The position numbers and the translations under genes are program-made. A model generated the notes under the pieces. That model did no database searches. It saw only the letters and a list, made by a program, of their open reading frames with translations, and had not been told where the DNA came from. Below, in pieces: positions 62,551-64,000 of a stretch of DNA of 64,000 nucleotides; the stretch's first letter is position 1; each line of letters starts with the position of its first letter. The DNA lies in contig JAUXMV010000082.1 of NCBI GenBank assembly GCA_030683155.1, positions 1 through 64,000 on the forward strand, read 5' to 3'. This DNA is from Bacteroidales bacterium (GTDB lineage: Bacteria > Bacteroidota > Bacteroidia > Bacteroidales > F082).

Positions 62551-64000
62551 TTATTCGCGCATACAAAGTTTGTTGAAAAGGCAATATTTGCATGTTTTTT
62601 CATCCTCTGTCTGCTCAAATGCCATTTCAGTATCAAAAATTTCTGACAACAGTTCCGTGATCGACTTTTCAATTTCTGACAATTGACCACTGATGGTTTC
62701 ACTTTCCGGAAGCTTGCATTCCATAAGCCCTTCGCTGGTTTTTCGCAGACTTAAAATTCCACTGATTGTTTTTGCCGACGGGTCGAAATATTCACTTTTC
62801 GAAAAAAGAAAATAATAGGTCGCAAGCTGCAGTGCCTTTCCTTTTTTCGGGGATTTAAACTCTTCCCAGTCATTTACTTCAATATCCTTTGGTTCAACTT
62901 TGCCTGTTTTGTAATCAATGATTCTTATGCTGTTGTTTAGCTTGTCAATTCTGTCAACCGTACCTTTCAGCCTTACAGTGTTTCCGTCGATATCGAACAG
63001 TGTTTCAAGCAAAACTTCCTGATGAAGCAAAACAAGTTCAGTGTCTATTTTATTCAGCAGACCGGATTCATATATCAAGGTTTTTTGCACAAACTGCTCT
63101 GCAACAGCTGAAGCAAGCCTGTTACGGCCTTCATCAAAAAACCCGCCCGGAAACTCTATTTCAAATGACTGCTTCAACGCTTCTTTCAGCGACACAAACA
63201 TTTTGTCGATGTGCGCTTTTTGTAAAGGGATGTTCAGGTAGGGCTTATGCAAGGCCTCGAGTGTGTTGTGAACCACAGTTCCCAAAACATTAAGACCGAT
63301 GATTTCGTTGGCTTTCTTTTTTTCTTTGATGTCAAGCACATCATAAAGGTAAAACTGCAGTGGACAACTGATATAACGGGAAAGACTTGTAGGTGCCAAA
63401 CCCTTTAAAGCTTTATTACGTATATGTTGTAATACTTTTGGTGTTTTAACGATGCTGATTTCAGCTGCCAATTGCTGAGTGGGAATATCAAGCGAAAACA
63501 CCTCTTCCGTAAAAGTTATCTGAGGGTTTAGTTTTAAAAGCTCGTATTTTAACTGCAGCACAAAACGACTTATTTCGCCTCCTCCAAGATTGTCAGGCTC
63601 GGTATTGTAATAAATAAATACTTCATGTGCGCTTTGCAGCATATGGTAAAAATGAAACGCATAAACGGCCTGCTTGTCCAGATAGGTTGGTAAGCCAAAT
63701 GTTTTTCTCAGATCGAAAGGAATCAGCGATTGATAGCCTTTTTCAGATGGAAGTATGCCCTCGTTTGCCGAAAGCAAATGGATGCAGTCGAAGTCGAGAT
63801 TGCGTGTTTCGAGCATTCCCATTACCTGCAATCCCTGTAAAGGCTCGCCATAGAAATTGATTGAATACGATGGCGCAATGTGCATAAATATTTTATAGAG
63901 CCCTGAAAGATCTGTCAGAAAATCTTTGCCGGAAATGAGTTTGATTAATCGGTTGATCAGCCTTCCGGCAAGATTTATCTGGTTTGTAAGCAGCACTTTT
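62551..64000 (-). CDS. AddB-like PD-(D/E)XK nuclease, 5' end outside window
   Basis: The C-terminal 480 or so residues of a larger protein that runs off the right end. VMGMLETRNLDFDCIHLLSANEGILP resembles the late helicase motif of AddB/UvrD-type subunits. The nuclease part has LKGTVDRIDKLNNSIRIIDYKTGK with the Asp and Lys of the PD-(D/E)XK site. Cys in YISCPLQFYLY together with CKYCLFNKLC gives the four-cysteine set of the iron-sulfur staple known in AddB nucleases. It would work in double-strand break repair. The ATG near 63996 is internal, not the start. Confidence 0.82.
   Translation of the reverse strand, partial: KVLLTNQINLAGRLINRLIKLISGKDFLTDLSGLYKIFMHIAPSYSINFYGEPLQGLQVMGMLETRNLDFDCIHLLSANEGILPSEKGYQSLIPFDLRKTFGLPTYLDKQAVYAFHFYHMLQSAHEVFIYYNTEPDNLGGGEISRFVLQLKYELLKLNPQITFTEEVFSLDIPTQQLAAEISIVKTPKVLQHIRNKALKGLAPTSLSRYISCPLQFYLYDVLDIKEKKKANEIIGLNVLGTVVHNTLEALHKPYLNIPLQKAHIDKMFVSLKEALKQSFEIEFPGGFFDEGRNRLASAVAEQFVQKTLIYESGLLNKIDTELVLLHQEVLLETLFDIDGNTVRLKGTVDRIDKLNNSIRIIDYKTGKVEPKDIEVNDWEEFKSPKKGKALQLATYYFLFSKSEYFDPSAKTISGILSLRKTSEGLMECKLPESETISGQLSEIEKSITELLSEIFDTEMAFEQTEDEKTCKYCLFNKLCMRE

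Noticed and set aside
1-64000. tRNA, rRNA or riboswitch genes
   Set aside because: No cloverleaf, rRNA core sequence or known riboswitch motif was noticed by reading the intergenic regions; a covariance-model search could not be run.

Overview
The window looks like a chromosomal segment of a free-living or gut-type member of the Bacteroidota, probably near the Bacteroidales. The evidence is a giant secreted protein with a type IX secretion C-terminal sorting domain, promoter boxes of the TAnnTTTG type upstream of many genes, a butyrate kinase / phosphate butyryltransferase pair, a DUF5777 outer-membrane barrel with cytochrome lipoproteins, and very large hybrid histidine kinases. Gene density is high, base composition is moderately AT-rich, and no rRNA or tRNA gene was seen.

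Region 1 (1-3.4 kb) is a small accessory cluster: a YD-repeat-like hypothetical protein, then a promoter and a probable operon of a WYL regulator, a Tat-signal protein resembling a degenerate FtsZ/tubulin GTPase domain, and a uracil-DNA-glycosylase-fold protein.

Region 2 (3.4-21.3 kb) is a defence-type island. It is bracketed by two inverted copies of a MITE-like element; the right copy (20978-21260) is 283 bp with 18-bp terminal inverted repeats and a perfect 7-bp target duplication. Inside are a stand-alone DnaB-type ATPase, a frameshifted DUF262 gene, and a six-gene operon hsdM-hsdS-(70 aa)-DUF262/DUF1524-DUF262-hsdR, in which a Type I restriction-modification system carries two GmrSD-like genes between hsdS and hsdR. 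A RhuM fragment and a sigma-like / small protein / ImmA-IrrE metallopeptidase operon follow. Two inward-facing repeats reminiscent of IS21-type ends flank the hsd operon.

Region 3 (21.3-49 kb) is mostly housekeeping and metabolism: lysS, a 1540-aa T9SS-exported Asp-box protein, ptb-buk, mnmA, kbl, acpS, an exonuclease III, a ClC channel, a YceI lipoprotein, hemW, a sulfide:quinone-oxidoreductase-like flavoprotein with a 52-aa partner, a heme-lipoprotein/DUF5777 operon, a DUF2202 lipoprotein, a decayed outer-membrane gene, a Sua5-type synthase, a CaCA antiporter, a sigma factor/TPR membrane-protein pair and a secreted nuclease-like EEP protein.

Region 4 (49-62.5 kb, minus strand) is one co-directional signalling cluster: four hybrid histidine kinases with eleven receiver domains in total, then CheR and CheB. 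The window ends inside an AddB-like PD-(D/E)XK nuclease gene.
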